Part shown: piece after piece, positions 40,850-41,209 of the stretch | Layout of the letters: each line of letters starts with the position of its first letter | How positions within the stretch are numbered: position 1 is the stretch's first letter | The notes under the pieces: model-generated | Told to the model about the DNA's origin: nothing | What the model saw: the letters and a program-made list of their open reading frames with translations, nothing else | The model's database searches: none | Assembly (NCBI RefSeq): GCF_000308475.2 | Contig: NZ_BAFT02000021.1 | Location: forward strand, 1 to 41,209 | Reading direction: 5' to 3' | DNA from: Nocardia brasiliensis NBRC 14402 | GTDB taxonomy: Bacteria > Actinomycetota > Actinomycetes > Mycobacteriales > Mycobacteriaceae | Length of the DNA: 41,209 bases | Made by a program: the position numbers and the translations under genes

Positions 40850-41209
40850 ACACGCTCGCCTGGACCGGTCTGCCGACCGTGCTCGGCCCCGGGTCCATCG
40901 CCGCATTCCTGGACAATGTCGACGCATCGGACCGAATTCTGCCGATCCCGACGGCACACCCGCGTGGTCGGCGGGTCACCGACATCACCGCCGAGGTGAC
41001 GCTCTACTCGCCAGAGATCGACCGAACCAGCGGGACAATCACGCTCGACGGCATGGAGGTCACGGCGGAGAGTTTCGAGTCCGAGGCAAGCCAGACCAAT
41101 ACCTTCATGCCCACCATCGGTGTGAGCGTCCCCGCCACCGCGGATGCGAGCAACCGCGGCGCCCCCGCGGGCTTGCCCCTGGGTGGCGGCGCCAAAGGCC
41201 ACGGCATGT
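40660..41209 (+). CDS. Continuation of the giant toxin, third reading frame, 3'-partial
   Basis: This frame is open from the C-rich run to the window end with no stop (about 183 codons from the ATG at 40660). The sequence reads MAIEMERPAGLGPLLAQPWV, then VYWFDAIDQLDRALRAVAP, LQVLNTLAWTGLPTVLGPG and VTDITAEVTLYSPEIDR, balanced and protein-like, whereas the overlapping previous frame is Arg/Ser-rich nonsense. The ATG lies too close to a weak GGGAAG to be a convincing independent start, so this is most likely the same polypeptide. The C-terminal domain, where CpnT-like proteins carry their main toxin, lies beyond the window. Confidence 0.7.
   Translation, partial: MAIEMERPAGLGPLLAQPWVPSRPIQVYWFDAIDQLDRALRAVAPSVEANHRTRSVESALQVLNTLAWTGLPTVLGPGSIAAFLDNVDASDRILPIPTAHPRGRRVTDITAEVTLYSPEIDRTSGTITLDGMEVTAESFESEASQTNTFMPTIGVSVPATADASNRGAPAGLPLGGGAKGHGM

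Overview
The window reads as chromosomal DNA of a high-GC mycolic-acid actinomycete, most likely Nocardia or a close relative. This is inferred from very GC-rich codon use, an MmpL-type transporter, F420-type oxidoreductases, a ChoD-type GMC oxidoreductase, and a large set of type VII (ESX) secretion substrates. No rRNA, tRNA, CRISPR array, transposase or phage gene was seen.

Left part (1-9740), ordinary accessory metabolism. It holds two divergent deazaflavin (DDN-like) nitroreductase-family genes (the first runs off the left edge), a DUF1772-type membrane protein divergent from an MMPL transporter, and an LLM-class F420 oxidoreductase. After an AT-rich island come a secreted GH1 glycosidase, a 66-residue conserved small protein, a TetR regulator, and a divergent ChoD-like flavoprotein. 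A nested hairpin separates choD from the convergent ESX operon.

Right part (9838-41209), a divergent ESX/polymorphic-toxin locus. The minus-strand operon, in transcription order, is: putative immunity protein (22036-20381), WXG100 protein, YbaB-fold protein, 1956-aa CpnT-N-like protein, 842-aa ESX substrate-like protein, EspG, and a second WXG100 protein. Most gaps are under 45 bp, and two junctions overlap. Facing away across a roughly 240-bp AT-richer promoter region is a second YbaB-fold gene followed by a giant CpnT-N-like gene. The two YbaB plus CpnT-N pairs form a rough mirror image. No ESX core gene (EccB/C/D/E, MycP) lies in the window, so export would use a system encoded elsewhere.

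The giant gene starts at 22794 and does not end in the window. Three overlapping reading frames join at two apparent single-base deletions (about 36870 and about 40633-40650) into one polypeptide of more than about 6100 residues. Visible modules in order are: CpnT/WXG100-like export domain; Ser/Gly-rich linker; coiled coil; a complete but motif-degenerate SecA-like domain; three tandem LuxR-like helix-turn-helix repeats; a papain-fold glutamine-deamidase-like toxin domain; two tandem HopA1-like effector domains; a calpain-like domain lacking its cysteine; a calpain-like protease with an intact Cys-His-Asn set; and a long unrecognised C-terminal region. I read this as a multi-effector ESX 'megatoxin', possibly self-processed by its calpain domain. 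That reading is inference. A third frameshift truncates the proper C-terminus of the 842-aa substrate-like gene, so either the assembly has indel errors or the locus is decaying or switching.
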